A DNA stretch of 64,000 nt. It comes from G965230615 sp965230615 (lineage in GTDB: Bacteria > Pseudomonadota > Gammaproteobacteria > HTCC5015). The DNA lies in contig OZ246012.1 of assembly GCA_965230615.1 (NCBI GenBank), positions 4,340,001 to 4,404,000 on the forward strand. The letters run 5' to 3'. The position numbers and the translations under genes are program-made. The notes under the pieces are model-generated. The model was not told the DNA's origin. It worked only from the letters and a program-made list of their open reading frames with translations, and ran no database searches. Below, piece by piece: positions 41,850 through 50,083 of the stretch (position 1 is its first letter; the number at the start of each line of letters is the position of its first letter).

Positions 41850-42356
41850 ATGAATCAGTATTTTGTTTCAGCGCATGGTGGCCGTGATGCAGGTACTTCT
41901 GATGGGACATTTGTTGTGCCAAAAGGTTTGGAGATCCATTTTTATTGTGCCGATGGGCAGTTATTGAGTAACTCGCTGGCTATTCCTTTATATCGTGACT
42001 TAACGCGTTCAACCGGTTTTGGCCGGGTATGCTCATCGTTTGTTAAGAAGGTTGCACGTCCTTTTCAAACAGTACCTAATTACACCGCCTTTGGGGCTGC
42101 ACATTCAGGGCCTGGCGCAGACCCTGTGTTTCAAGGCTTTCCTACCGGTGTTTATCGTGCCGGTAAACAAACACCTTGCATGGCTATACCTGATGGTAAT
42201 CAAATGCGGTTGAGTGATATTGTCTATGCGAGAAGGCCACACCTTAGCGGTGTATTGCATTGGTTATGCTGTCGAGAAAACATGGATGCCAATAAAGCCA
42301 TTAAAGCCTATAAGCCGAGTGAAGTGAAAGCCTGGTATGGTGAATGGCGTGATTAG
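41850..42356 (+). CDS. Protein resembling the Stv putative adhesin domain
   Basis: A 168-residue protein with AGGAG about 9 nt before the ATG. There is no signal peptide or membrane segment. The start (VSAHGGRD, then TFVVPKGLEIHFYCADGQLL) and the end (LSDIVYARR...LHWLCCREN) resemble the 'putative adhesin Stv' domain found in scattered bacteria and fungi, whose function is essentially unknown. The match is from memory of the pattern, so the call is cautious. It is monocistronic, between prfC and a bidirectional terminator. Confidence 0.5.
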   Translation: MNQYFVSAHGGRDAGTSDGTFVVPKGLEIHFYCADGQLLSNSLAIPLYRDLTRSTGFGRVCSSFVKKVARPFQTVPNYTAFGAAHSGPGADPVFQGFPTGVYRAGKQTPCMAIPDGNQMRLSDIVYARRPHLSGVLHWLCCRENMDANKAIKAYKPSEVKAWYGEWRD

Positions 42357-42384
42357 TATTATTTAGCTTACTGGTTTGTGCATC

Positions 42385-42422
42385 AAAAAGCCCGCGATCA
42401 TTGAGGACGCGGGCTTTTTTTT
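42385..42422. terminator. Bidirectional rho-independent terminator
   Basis: AAAAAGCCCGCG (42385-42396) pairs with CGCGGGCTTTTT, with T runs on both strands. It ends both the Stv-like gene and the convergent PPIase operon. Confidence 0.9.
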
Positions 42423-42448
42423 ATGCTGGTTTGTCTTAGCTGTTTAGC

Positions 42449-43351
42449 TTAATGATCATGACTATGGCCATGGTCATCATGCGCATGATTGTCTTGTGTT
42501 GCTGAGTTCGTTGTATCAGCAGCGGCACTGTTATTATCCAGTGTGATGTTAACATCAGCGGCTTCACGCAATTCGTTGATAATGCTTTGGACTTTTTCGC
42601 TGGTAGCAACATGTCGTAGCCGTTGGCTAACAGACTCAAAGCTCGGTGGTGTTGAGTCACGCGACTGTTCAACTAAAATAACATGCCAGCCAAACTGTGT
42701 CTCTACAGGCGTTTTGCTGTATTCACCGTCTTTGAGTGCCTGCATGGCCGCAGAGAATGGCGCAACAAACGTACCGGGAACATTCCAGCCTAAATCACCG
42801 CCATTGGCTTTTGAAGGGCCAGTGGATTTTTCTGTGGCGAGTTTTGCAAAGTCAGCACCTTTATCCAGTGCTGCTATATGCTGTTCGGCTTCTTCTTTGC
42901 TTTCGCTGAGTATGTGCCGGGTTTTATATTCTTTTTGGCTTTGCGCAACAATATGTTTTTGATATAAGGCTTGCAGCTCTACGTCAGTTGTTGGGCTCTC
43001 TGCCAGGGCTTTTTCGATATAGGATGTTGCCAATACATTCGTGGTTTGTAAATTGATCTGTGCAGCCACTGCCGGGTCATCCAATAGTTTGCTGTTAATA
43101 GCCCTCTGGCGTAACAGCTCTAAGTTAACCATATCTTCTAGGCCGGTTGCCGGGTCACTTGGTTGGCCGGTGCTTTGGCGTGCTTTTAAGTTGGTATCTA
43201 ATTCTGTTGAGGTGATTTTAATACCGTTTACCGTTGCTACAGTGTCGCCATCAAGCTCAATAGGTTTGCTCAGTGGGTCTTTGTCGCTGTTACAGGCAAC
43301 CAGCCATAGGCAAGCCGTTAAGGTCAGGTATTTAATGCTTGGATTCATCAT
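42449..43351 (-). CDS. Parvulin-type peptidyl-prolyl isomerase lipoprotein with His-rich tail
   Basis: A 300-residue predicted lipoprotein (signal peptide with lipobox LVAC, Cys20). A SurA-N-like helical region (about 40-135) precedes a PpiC/parvulin rotamase domain (about 140-240): KTRHILSESKEEAEQHI, GGDLGWNVPGTFV, FGWHVILVE. The last 12 residues are HAHDDHGHSHDH, a metal-binding-type tail unusual for periplasmic parvulins. It should help fold envelope proteins. It is the last gene of a minus-strand cluster yciB, yciI, bolA, PPIase (24-nt gap to bolA), an order seen in other gammaproteobacteria. Confidence 0.88.
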   Translation of the reverse strand: MMNPSIKYLTLTACLWLVACNSDKDPLSKPIELDGDTVATVNGIKITSTELDTNLKARQSTGQPSDPATGLEDMVNLELLRQRAINSKLLDDPAVAAQINLQTTNVLATSYIEKALAESPTTDVELQALYQKHIVAQSQKEYKTRHILSESKEEAEQHIAALDKGADFAKLATEKSTGPSKANGGDLGWNVPGTFVAPFSAAMQALKDGEYSKTPVETQFGWHVILVEQSRDSTPPSFESVSQRLRHVATSEKVQSIINELREAADVNITLDNNSAAADTTNSATQDNHAHDDHGHSHDH

Positions 43352-43375
43352 TGTATTTCCCAGGGTTTAAAGGAT

Positions 43376-43651
43376 TTATGCCTGATGCTCTTCAGGTGTG
43401 AGTGCTTTAATGCTCAAGGCGTGAATTTCAGTTTTCATTTCATCGGCTAGTGCCTGGTAAACCAAGCGGTGTCGTTGAATTAATGTTTTGTTGTTAAACT
43501 GTTCGCTAACAATCATCACCGCAAAATGTCCACCGCCTGCGCGGGCACCGGCATGGCCAGCATGTAAATGACTCTGATCATCAATATCCAATTGCGTTGG
43601 TGCAAGTGCTGTGGTTAAACGTTGGCGAATCATACTAACGCGATCTTGCAT
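43376..43651 (-). CDS. bolA: BolA-family protein
   Basis: A 91-residue BolA-family protein with the core HLHAGHAGARAGGGHFAV (about 28-45), where a conserved His and nearby residues bind [2Fe-2S] clusters shared with a monothiol glutaredoxin, and SEQFNNKTLIQRHRLVYQ (about 49-66). BolA proteins link iron-sulfur and redox state to gene regulation and cell shape. It is third in the yciB-yciI-bolA-PPIase cluster, with 9-nt and 24-nt gaps. Confidence 0.9.
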   Translation of the reverse strand: MQDRVSMIRQRLTTALAPTQLDIDDQSHLHAGHAGARAGGGHFAVMIVSEQFNNKTLIQRHRLVYQALADEMKTEIHALSIKALTPEEHQA

Positions 43652-43660
43652 AGCTGTTTC

Positions 43661-43960
43661 CTAGCCAAAGACTTTCTTGAAAGGTTTGACATTGACTTGC
43701 GCATAGACACCCGCTTTAACATAAGGGTCGGCATCGGCCCAACGTTGAGCCTCTTCTAGCGAGCCAAACTCTGCGACCACCAGGCTGCCACTGAAGCCAG
43801 CAGGGCCTGGCTCATTACTGTCGATGCTGGGGTGAGGGCCAGCAATAATCAAGCGGCCTTCATCTTGTAAAAGTTGTAAACGCTCAAGGTGGGCTGGGCG
43901 TACAGACTGGCGTTTTTCCAGGCTGTTTTCAATATCCTGGCTAATAATGGCATATAACAT
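43661..43960 (-). CDS. yciI: YciI-family protein
   Basis: A 99-residue ferredoxin-fold protein of the YciI family: MLYAIISQDIENSLEKR start, LERLQLLQDEGRLIIAGPH (about 26-44) with the conserved His-Asp pair (RPAHLERL and ADADPYVKAGVYAQV) proposed as an active site. The enzymatic role is not established; related proteins act as dehydrochlorinases. It lies between yciB (44 nt) and bolA (9 nt), which suggests one transcript. Confidence 0.9.
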   Translation of the reverse strand: MLYAIISQDIENSLEKRQSVRPAHLERLQLLQDEGRLIIAGPHPSIDSNEPGPAGFSGSLVVAEFGSLEEAQRWADADPYVKAGVYAQVNVKPFKKVFG

Positions 43961-44004
43961 AGGTTTTATTATCTTTAGTAAAAGTCGTCAGTTACAAATA
44001 ATGT

Positions 44005-44562
44005 TTAGCTTTCGGGTTTGCCTTCTTCGGCTTCTGTTTGTGGCATGTGCTTCATCAGATAAAAACCCTGGCCAATAATAAAAATAAAAGTCAGGCCAAG
44101 TAAGCCAAACAGTTTGAAGTTAACCCAGGTATTTTCAGAGTAATTGAAGGCCACATAGATATTGGCAACGCCTGAGAGAATAAAAAAGAGTACCCAGCTG
44201 ATGCTTAAGCGGGTCCACACGGGTTTGGGCAGCTCAATTTGTTCGCCCAACATACGTTCAATCAATGGTTTTTTGCCGATAAAGTGGCTGGCCGCAAATA
44301 CCAGGGCAAATAGCCAATTGAGTACCGTCGGTTTCCACATAATAAATGTCTTATCGCGCAAGACCAGTGTCATACCGCCTAATACGACAATCAACCCCAT
44401 GGAAATTAAGTGCATGCGTTCGAAGCGCTTGTTTTTTAACCAGTATAAGGCGACTTGCAATACAGAGGCTAGAATAGCAACTGCCGTGGCCACGAAAATA
44501 TCGTATGTTTTATAGGCGGCAAAAAACAGAATGATGGGGAAAAAGTCGTATAAGAGCTTCAT
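44005..44562 (-). CDS. yciB: Inner-membrane septation/envelope protein YciB
   Basis: A 185-residue protein with five hydrophobic segments and the family start MKLLYDFFPIILFFAAYKTYDIF. YciB (intracellular septation protein A) is an inner-membrane protein linked to envelope synthesis and cell division. Conserved KPTVLNWLFALVFAASHFIG (about 77-96) and LFGLLGLTFIFIIGQGFYL (about 151-169) are visible. It is the first gene of the minus-strand cluster and divergent from yciO. Confidence 0.93.
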   Translation of the reverse strand: MKLLYDFFPIILFFAAYKTYDIFVATAVAILASVLQVALYWLKNKRFERMHLISMGLIVVLGGMTLVLRDKTFIMWKPTVLNWLFALVFAASHFIGKKPLIERMLGEQIELPKPVWTRLSISWVLFFILSGVANIYVAFNYSENTWVNFKLFGLLGLTFIFIIGQGFYLMKHMPQTEAEEGKPES

Positions 44563-44799
44563 TTAACTATTGTTCCTACCTTGATCTTAACTTTTATCTT
44601 GGTCTTTATCTTATTAAGGGCCCGGCAAATTGCGCTGTAGTGCGCTTTTTGATGGCTGCTAATCATAGCTTATTTGCTCGTCTTTAGGCTAAGTAGATTC
44701 TCAAATTTTGCCAAAAGTCAGCATTAATATGGCTACTTATGACTTTAAAAGCGAATAAAGGTTTACCTTGGGCGCTGAGATCGTTACTCTCCTGCCCCC

Positions 44800-45423
44800 A
44801 TGAGTCAGTACTTCGAGATGCACCCTACGCATCCACAAAAGCGATTGTTAGGGCGGGCTGCAGAGATTATTAATGCCGGTGGTGTGGTTGCCTATCCAAC
44901 CGACTCAGGTTATGCCCTGGGCTGCCATATTGGTGATAAAACTGCACTGGATCGTATTCGTCGGATACGCCAAGTCGATAAAAACCATAATTTTACGCTG
45001 ATTTGTCGCGATCTTCGCGAAATTGGCATTTATGCCAAACTATCGAATAGTGACTACCGCGTTTTAAAGGCCCATACACCCGGTGCCTATACCTTTATTG
45101 TGCCTGCCACGCGCGAAGTACCGCGGCGCTTACAGCACCCGAAGCGGAAAACCATTGGTATCCGGGTGCCAGACCACCCTGTAAGCCTGGCCATATTGGA
45201 AACGCTGGACCAGCCTTTAATGAGCCTGTCTTTGATTCTGCCAGGGGATGAAATGCCCCTGGTTGATCCCCATGAGATCCGCAGTCACCTAGAGCACCAG
45301 GTCGCGCTGGTGATTGATGCAGGCGACTGCCCTAGTAGTCCTACCAGCATTGTAGATTTAACCACCACTCCGCCAGAAATTGTTCGGCATGGAGGGGGTG
45401 ATATTAGTTGGTTAAATCCCTAA
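44800..45423 (+). CDS. yciO: YciO-family protein (Sua5/YrdC-like)
   Basis: A 207-residue protein of the YciO branch of the Sua5/YrdC family, starting MSQYFEMHPTHPQKRL and containing VVAYPTDSGYALGC (about 29-42), IRRIRQVDKNHNFTLICRDL and GIRVPDHP. YrdC members make threonylcarbamoyl-AMP for tRNA t6A, but whether YciO does this in cells is uncertain, as the family is divergent. It aligns over its full length with E. coli YciO, which also lies near trpS/scpAB-type neighbours. There is no obvious ribosome-binding site before ATG 44800. Confidence 0.9.
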   Translation: MSQYFEMHPTHPQKRLLGRAAEIINAGGVVAYPTDSGYALGCHIGDKTALDRIRRIRQVDKNHNFTLICRDLREIGIYAKLSNSDYRVLKAHTPGAYTFIVPATREVPRRLQHPKRKTIGIRVPDHPVSLAILETLDQPLMSLSLILPGDEMPLVDPHEIRSHLEHQVALVIDAGDCPSSPTSIVDLTTTPPEIVRHGGGDISWLNP

Positions 45424-45490
45424 AATAGGGCCTGCATGATAATAATGACTGCACTTTTTTACTCATCATTTTACCGATCAAGGAGTTATC

Positions 45491-46711
45491 TTGGCTGTTC
45501 AACCTGCTAAAAACGAGCGGGTGCTGTCTGGTATGCGGCCTACTGGCGCACTGCACCTAGGGCATTACCATGGCGTCTTAAAAAATTGGCTCGAATTACA
45601 AAAAAGTTATGAGTGTTTTTTCTTTGTCGCCGACTGGCATGCACTTACCACGCATTATGATGAAACTGGCGATATTAGCCAAAATAGCCTGGAGATGGTG
45701 ATTGACTGGCTGGCGGTCGGGATTTTGCCCAGTGCAGCCCATTTATTTGTGCAGTCCAGAGTGCCTGAGCATGCAGAGTTACATTTATTGCTCTCTATGA
45801 CCACGCCGCTGAGCTGGCTTGAGCGTGTGCCCAGTTATAAAGATCAGCAGGAGAAGCTCAAAGAGAAAGACCTGGCTACCTATGGCTTCTTGGGTTACCC
45901 CTTGTTGCAGGCGGCTGATATTTTGATCTATAAGGCAGGCTGGGTGCCTGTGGGTGAAGATCAGGTAGCACACGTGGAAATGACCCGTGAAGTTGCCCGC
46001 CGTTTTAATCACCTCTACGGCAATGAGCCCGATTTTGAGGAAAAAGCTGAAAAAGCGGCTACCAAAATGGGTAAGAAAAATGCCAAGCTCTACCGCAGTT
46101 TACGTAAGCAGTACACAGAACAGGGTGACCAAGAAGCACTCGGTGTTGCCAAAGCCTTGTTAGAAGAGCAGCAAAACATTTCTGTAGGCGATCGTGAGCG
46201 CTTGTTTGGCTATTTAGAAGGGGCTGGTAAGATTATTTTGCCGGAGCCGCAGTCTATGTTGACTCAGCAATCAAAAATGGTCGGTTTGGATGGTCAAAAA
46301 ATGTCCAAGTCGTATAATAATACACTATCACTGCGCGAAGAGCCTGAGGTGGTGGAGAAGAAAATTCGCACAATGCCGACTGACCCGGCGCGTGTCCGGC
46401 GTAGTGACCCAGGCACACCGGAGAAATGCCCGGTTTGGGGTTTGCATCAAGTCTACTCCAGTGAGGAAGTACAGCAATGGGTGACCGAAGGCTGTACCAC
46501 GGCGGGCATTGGCTGTATTGAATGTAAACAACCGGTAATCGATGAGGTGCAAAAAGAACTGGCGCCGATTCGTGAGCGCGCGCTGGAGTATGTCGCGGAT
46601 ATCCGTAGCGTGTATAACATAATTGATGAAGGCTCAGAGGCAGCGCGTGAAGTCGCGCGCGATACGCTCGACGATGTTCGTCGTGCCATGGGACTCAGTG
46701 CAAAACTATAA
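45491..46711 (+). CDS. trpS: Tryptophanyl-tRNA synthetase, long form with Cys cluster motif
   Basis: Charges tRNA-Trp. The 406-residue class I enzyme has the HIGH-equivalent HLGHYHG (about 22-28) and KMSKS (270-274). It has an inserted region near 185-245 and a Cys arrangement C313, C335, C342, C345 (C-x21-C-x6-C-x2-C). This is nearly the C-x22-C-x6-C-x2-C motif that binds a [4Fe-4S] cluster in the Thermotoga enzyme, so this TrpRS is probably an iron-sulfur version. It starts at TTG 45491, with AAGGAG 6 nt upstream. The scpA gene follows after 12 nt. Confidence 0.95.
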   Translation: MAVQPAKNERVLSGMRPTGALHLGHYHGVLKNWLELQKSYECFFFVADWHALTTHYDETGDISQNSLEMVIDWLAVGILPSAAHLFVQSRVPEHAELHLLLSMTTPLSWLERVPSYKDQQEKLKEKDLATYGFLGYPLLQAADILIYKAGWVPVGEDQVAHVEMTREVARRFNHLYGNEPDFEEKAEKAATKMGKKNAKLYRSLRKQYTEQGDQEALGVAKALLEEQQNISVGDRERLFGYLEGAGKIILPEPQSMLTQQSKMVGLDGQKMSKSYNNTLSLREEPEVVEKKIRTMPTDPARVRRSDPGTPEKCPVWGLHQVYSSEEVQQWVTEGCTTAGIGCIECKQPVIDEVQKELAPIRERALEYVADIRSVYNIIDEGSEAAREVARDTLDDVRRAMGLSAKL

Positions 46712-46723
46712 GCGAGATCAACG

Positions 46724-47734
46724 TTGGAAAATCAAACTCCCGTACAGCAGGAAGAGATGCCATTTGCTTTGGTTCAGGGTGAACCGTTGACTGTTGTTCC
46801 TAAAGACCTTTATATACCGCCGGATGCACTTGAAGTCATTCTTGAAGCATTTGAAGGTCCTTTGGACTTACTGCTTTATTTAATCAAGCGTCAAAACCTG
46901 GATATTTTGAATATCCCGATTGCCGATATTACCAAACAATATATGGACTATATTGGTCTGATGGATGACTTAAAGCTGGAGTTGGCTGCCGAGTATTTGG
47001 TGATGGCTGCCATGTTAGCCGAGATTAAATCCCGTATGTTATTGCCAAGGCCAACTGAGTCTGAAGATGAAGATGATCCTCGTGCAGAACTTGTCAGGCG
47101 CTTGCAGGAGTATGAACGTTTTAAAACAGCTGCTGTTAATTTAGATGGCCTGCCGCGTATGGAACGTGATTTACATCAAGCCTCAGCTGAGCCGCCACTG
47201 ATCGAACAGAAAATGCCATTACCCGATTTGCAGTTGAAAGAATTGCTAATAGCTTTTAAAGATGTATTGCATCGAGCTGATATGTTTACCAGCCACCATA
47301 TTAATCGTGAGCCGCTATCTGTCCGGGAACGTATGAGTATTGTGCTGGGGGCGATTAAGTCAGATGAGTTTATTGAGTTTAATCAGCTCTTTAAGCCTGA
47401 AGAAGGCCGCATGGGTGTTATCGTAACGTTCTTGGCGATATTAGAGCTAATTAAAGAGTCGGTGCTCGATATTGTTCAGACAGAAGCGTTTGCGCCAATT
47501 TATATTAAATCCATTGGGGCAGACGCAGCGCCACCCGTGGCATCTGATTTTGATACTGCCAGCGATGATGATACAACAGCTGCAGCAGCGCAAGACAAGG
47601 TAGCATCCGCAGCTGATCATGAGGCCGACTCCGACGCTGAGTCAGGTCAGGCACCTTCTGAGGCATCTGTCGATAGTCACCAACAAGCCTCTGCTGAACC
47701 AACAGATGATGATAACCGGAGTAATGATGGATAA
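46724..47734 (+). CDS. scpA: Segregation and condensation protein A
   Basis: ScpA is the kleisin subunit that with ScpB and SMC forms the chromosome-organising condensin. The 336-residue product has the N-terminal SMC-neck-binding motif FEGPLDLLLYLIKRQNLDI (about 43-61), the central ScpB-binding region and a winged-helix C-terminal domain to about 265. After that comes an acidic, low-complexity tail of about 65 residues (rich in Ala, Asp, Ser, Gln) that is not part of the known fold. The start is TTG 46724; ATG 46757 (MPFALVQ) with GGAAGAG nearby is an alternative. The stop overlaps scpB by 8 nt. Confidence 0.93.
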   Translation: MENQTPVQQEEMPFALVQGEPLTVVPKDLYIPPDALEVILEAFEGPLDLLLYLIKRQNLDILNIPIADITKQYMDYIGLMDDLKLELAAEYLVMAAMLAEIKSRMLLPRPTESEDEDDPRAELVRRLQEYERFKTAAVNLDGLPRMERDLHQASAEPPLIEQKMPLPDLQLKELLIAFKDVLHRADMFTSHHINREPLSVRERMSIVLGAIKSDEFIEFNQLFKPEEGRMGVIVTFLAILELIKESVLDIVQTEAFAPIYIKSIGADAAPPVASDFDTASDDDTTAAAAQDKVASAADHEADSDAESGQAPSEASVDSHQQASAEPTDDDNRSNDG

Positions 47735-48551
47735 TCAGAAAGTCAAAAATATAGTCGAAGGCGCATTACTCGCTGCCGGTAAGCCATTGAGTGTTAATCA
47801 GATTGATGATTTATTTGATTTGGCGGATGAAGACCGCCCGAATCGTGATCAAATTCGTCAGGCGATCAAAGAGCTGCAAGAAGAATATGAAAATCGCGGC
47901 ATGGAGTTGCGGCAGGTTGGTAGTGGCTTTCGGGTGCAAGTCCGACAAGAGTATGAAGCCTGGATTGCACGCTTGTGGCAGGAAAAGCCACCACGCTATT
48001 CGCGTGCTTTATTAGAGACATTGGCGATTATTGCTTATCGCCAGCCGATTACGCGGGGTGAAATCGAAGAGATACGCGGTGTTGCGGTGAGCAGCAATAT
48101 TACCCGTACATTGCAAGAGCGTGAATGGGTAAAGGTCGTTGGGCATCGAGATGTGCCTGGCAAGCCAGCACTGTTCGGTACGACCAAAGAGTTCCTGGAT
48201 TACTTTAATGTTAAAAGTTTAGATGAGCTGCCCAGTTTGGCAGAACTAAAAGACTTAGATAACCTGCACCCGGAATTAGATCTGGAAGGTGATAAGGCCA
48301 AAGCCGCAGACGGTGATCAAACAGTGGAAGATGCTAATACAGATGCAGCAGTGCCGGATCAGGATGAAGATAGTGGTATTGCGGTAGAGATCGCTGCCGG
48401 TGATGAGGTCGAATCGGCTAGCGAAGGTGACGCTGCTGAGTCAGCAGATGAGAGTGAGCAGCCCGAAGCGCAAGCCGAAGAAGATGCTAACAATAAACAG
48501 CAACAATCGCCTGAATTAGATGCTGCTGCTGTTACCGAGTCTGTTCGCTAG
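47727..48551 (+). CDS. scpB: Segregation and condensation protein B
   Basis: ScpB is a dimeric winged-helix protein that binds ScpA. The 274-residue product has two winged-helix domains (about 1-85 and 90-170): VKNIVEGALLAAGKPLSVNQI at the start, and ALLETLAIIAYRQPITRGEIEEIRGV (about 95-120), the most conserved segment. The last 90 residues are an acidic Ala/Asp/Glu/Gln-rich tail like that of scpA. The frame is open from 47619, but GGAG lies 5 nt before ATG 47727 and the family starts here; ATG 47724 is only 2 nt from the site. Confidence 0.93.
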   Translation: MDNQKVKNIVEGALLAAGKPLSVNQIDDLFDLADEDRPNRDQIRQAIKELQEEYENRGMELRQVGSGFRVQVRQEYEAWIARLWQEKPPRYSRALLETLAIIAYRQPITRGEIEEIRGVAVSSNITRTLQEREWVKVVGHRDVPGKPALFGTTKEFLDYFNVKSLDELPSLAELKDLDNLHPELDLEGDKAKAADGDQTVEDANTDAAVPDQDEDSGIAVEIAAGDEVESASEGDAAESADESEQPEAQAEEDANNKQQQSPELDAAAVTESVR

Positions 48552-48609
48552 TTTACTAAGTGCGATATATCATTTACTTAACCTAAAGCTCAAGTGGCAT
48601 AAGCTGCTG

Positions 48610-48999
48610 CTAATGTGCACCACCAAATGATAGTTGGCCGCTGCTGTAACTACTGCCAAAGCTTTGCGCAAGATTAGCGACTTGAATAACAGCAGATTCA
48701 ATTTGTGCTTGATGTAGATAAGATAGCGGGTGAATATAAGCGGCATATAAAATACCGTCACTGCTTGCATAGCGCGCATCCAAAGCGGTATGGAAGTTAG
48801 ACTCTAATATGGCATCTACTTGCTCTTGAGATAAGCTATCGGTATCAGTGATCGCAGCGATAATGCGCATGCGGTCATGTGTTGTATCTGAAATTAAAAC
48901 CATCTGCGTATTCTGATAACTAAACTGAACAAACCCAGACTCACCTTCAGCGTCATTCGCCATATTTTTTACAATGGCTTCCATTTCCGGTTGGTTCAT
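48610..48999 (-). CDS. CesT/YbjN-like protein (type III chaperone fold family)
   Basis: A 129-residue protein. The N-terminal strands (GFVQFSYQNTQMVLISDTTHDRMRII), the middle LESNFHTALDARYASSDGILYAAYIHPLS (about 65-93) and the end FGSSYSSGQLSFGG match a widespread family with the CesT/YbjN chaperone fold. These are usually annotated as type III secretion chaperone-like, although no secretion system is nearby and the role is unknown. AAGGGC precedes the ATG. It is monocistronic and convergent with scpB. Confidence 0.75.
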   Translation of the reverse strand: MNQPEMEAIVKNMANDAEGESGFVQFSYQNTQMVLISDTTHDRMRIIAAITDTDSLSQEQVDAILESNFHTALDARYASSDGILYAAYIHPLSYLHQAQIESAVIQVANLAQSFGSSYSSGQLSFGGAH

Positions 49000-49126
49000 T
49001 GTTGTGCCCTTTATTTTATGTAACTGTATATTGTCTAACTTTATGTGAGAAGTTCGTAAAAAACAAGTTTCTAAACTTCAGCCATGCGATAAGCAATTGG
49101 TTTATAGGTAAATCTATTAATAGCTG

Positions 49127-50083
49127 CTAATCGCAACCGGCTTTGTTCGGAAAGTCTGTTATCAGAATATCAACGCTGGATCGACAAGCTTTTTTAATGG
49201 CTTTTTCCGTATTTGGCGTAAAGACAATAACGTGCTTATCAATAGCTTGTAGCTGATGCTGCAAGCGAGAATGCATGACTTGTGTTGGGCTGGCGACGGC
49301 TTGAATGCTCTCACGTGTGACACGCCGAATAAGTCTTTCAGGTTTTAGCCGCGCTTTTAAGGCTGTTTTAATACCGGTTTTGGTCCAGTTGTCATAACTA
49401 TAAAAAGGCGGGTATGACAGCACTTCGGTAAAAGGACGGCTGGCGTATTGTCGGTAAGCGATCAAGGCTTCAAGGGTAGGGCCTTCAATATATAAAGGAT
49501 TGCGCACGTTTTTTGCTGCAAGCCGACTGAATATCGCTTTTGCATACTCCTCGGCTGTCAGCGTCAAGTCGGTTTGTATTTTTAGATCTAGATAAATGGC
49601 AAGTTCAGGTGCTGTTTTGATTAAATCCAAAAACTCATCAAAGCCTAGTATGGTTTCACGGTATGTTTGCGCTGTCGGAAACTCTGGGTCACTAGTAGCG
49701 CCACAGTAGTAGTTGTTTGTGAGGGCCTGAAAGCTAATATCCTTAATGAGTATATGGTTAACTGCATCACCATTACTTTGTTGGCAGAGGGCTTTGTGCA
49801 CCCAGGGATCATGTGATAGCACAGGGACTTTATCTTTGGTAAGTACAATATCTAGCTCAATGCCCTGTAAACGATTCTGCTTTTGACCTTGTGTTGCTAA
49901 TAAAAGGCTCTGTTTAACCGCATTGCGTGAATTCTGAATCCATAAGCCAGAGCCAGCCCTATGAGCAAATACCATCGTGGTAGTGGTGCTTTTTTCAACT
50001 TGTATGGGGCGTGTATTGCACCCAACTGTCATTAATAAAAGTAATACAATGAGGCTGTATTGCTGAGTTTTGCTTAAGTGCAT
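49127..50083 (-). CDS. Glycerophosphodiester phosphodiesterase-family lipoprotein
   Basis: A 318-residue predicted lipoprotein (signal peptide, MTVGC lipobox, Cys22) with a GDPD TIM-barrel: AHRAGSGLWIQNS (about 40-52), GIELDIVLTKDKVPVLSHDPWV (about 73-94) with the metal-binding Glu/Asp and His, then YLDLKIQT and ITDFPNK near the end. GDPD enzymes hydrolyse glycerophosphodiesters to glycerol-3-phosphate and an alcohol. The HRAG variant and the lipid anchor suggest a periplasmic or outer-membrane enzyme; substrate is unknown. It has no operon partner. Confidence 0.83.
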   Translation of the reverse strand: MHLSKTQQYSLIVLLLLMTVGCNTRPIQVEKSTTTTMVFAHRAGSGLWIQNSRNAVKQSLLLATQGQKQNRLQGIELDIVLTKDKVPVLSHDPWVHKALCQQSNGDAVNHILIKDISFQALTNNYYCGATSDPEFPTAQTYRETILGFDEFLDLIKTAPELAIYLDLKIQTDLTLTAEEYAKAIFSRLAAKNVRNPLYIEGPTLEALIAYRQYASRPFTEVLSYPPFYSYDNWTKTGIKTALKARLKPERLIRRVTRESIQAVASPTQVMHSRLQHQLQAIDKHVIVFTPNTEKAIKKACRSSVDILITDFPNKAGCD

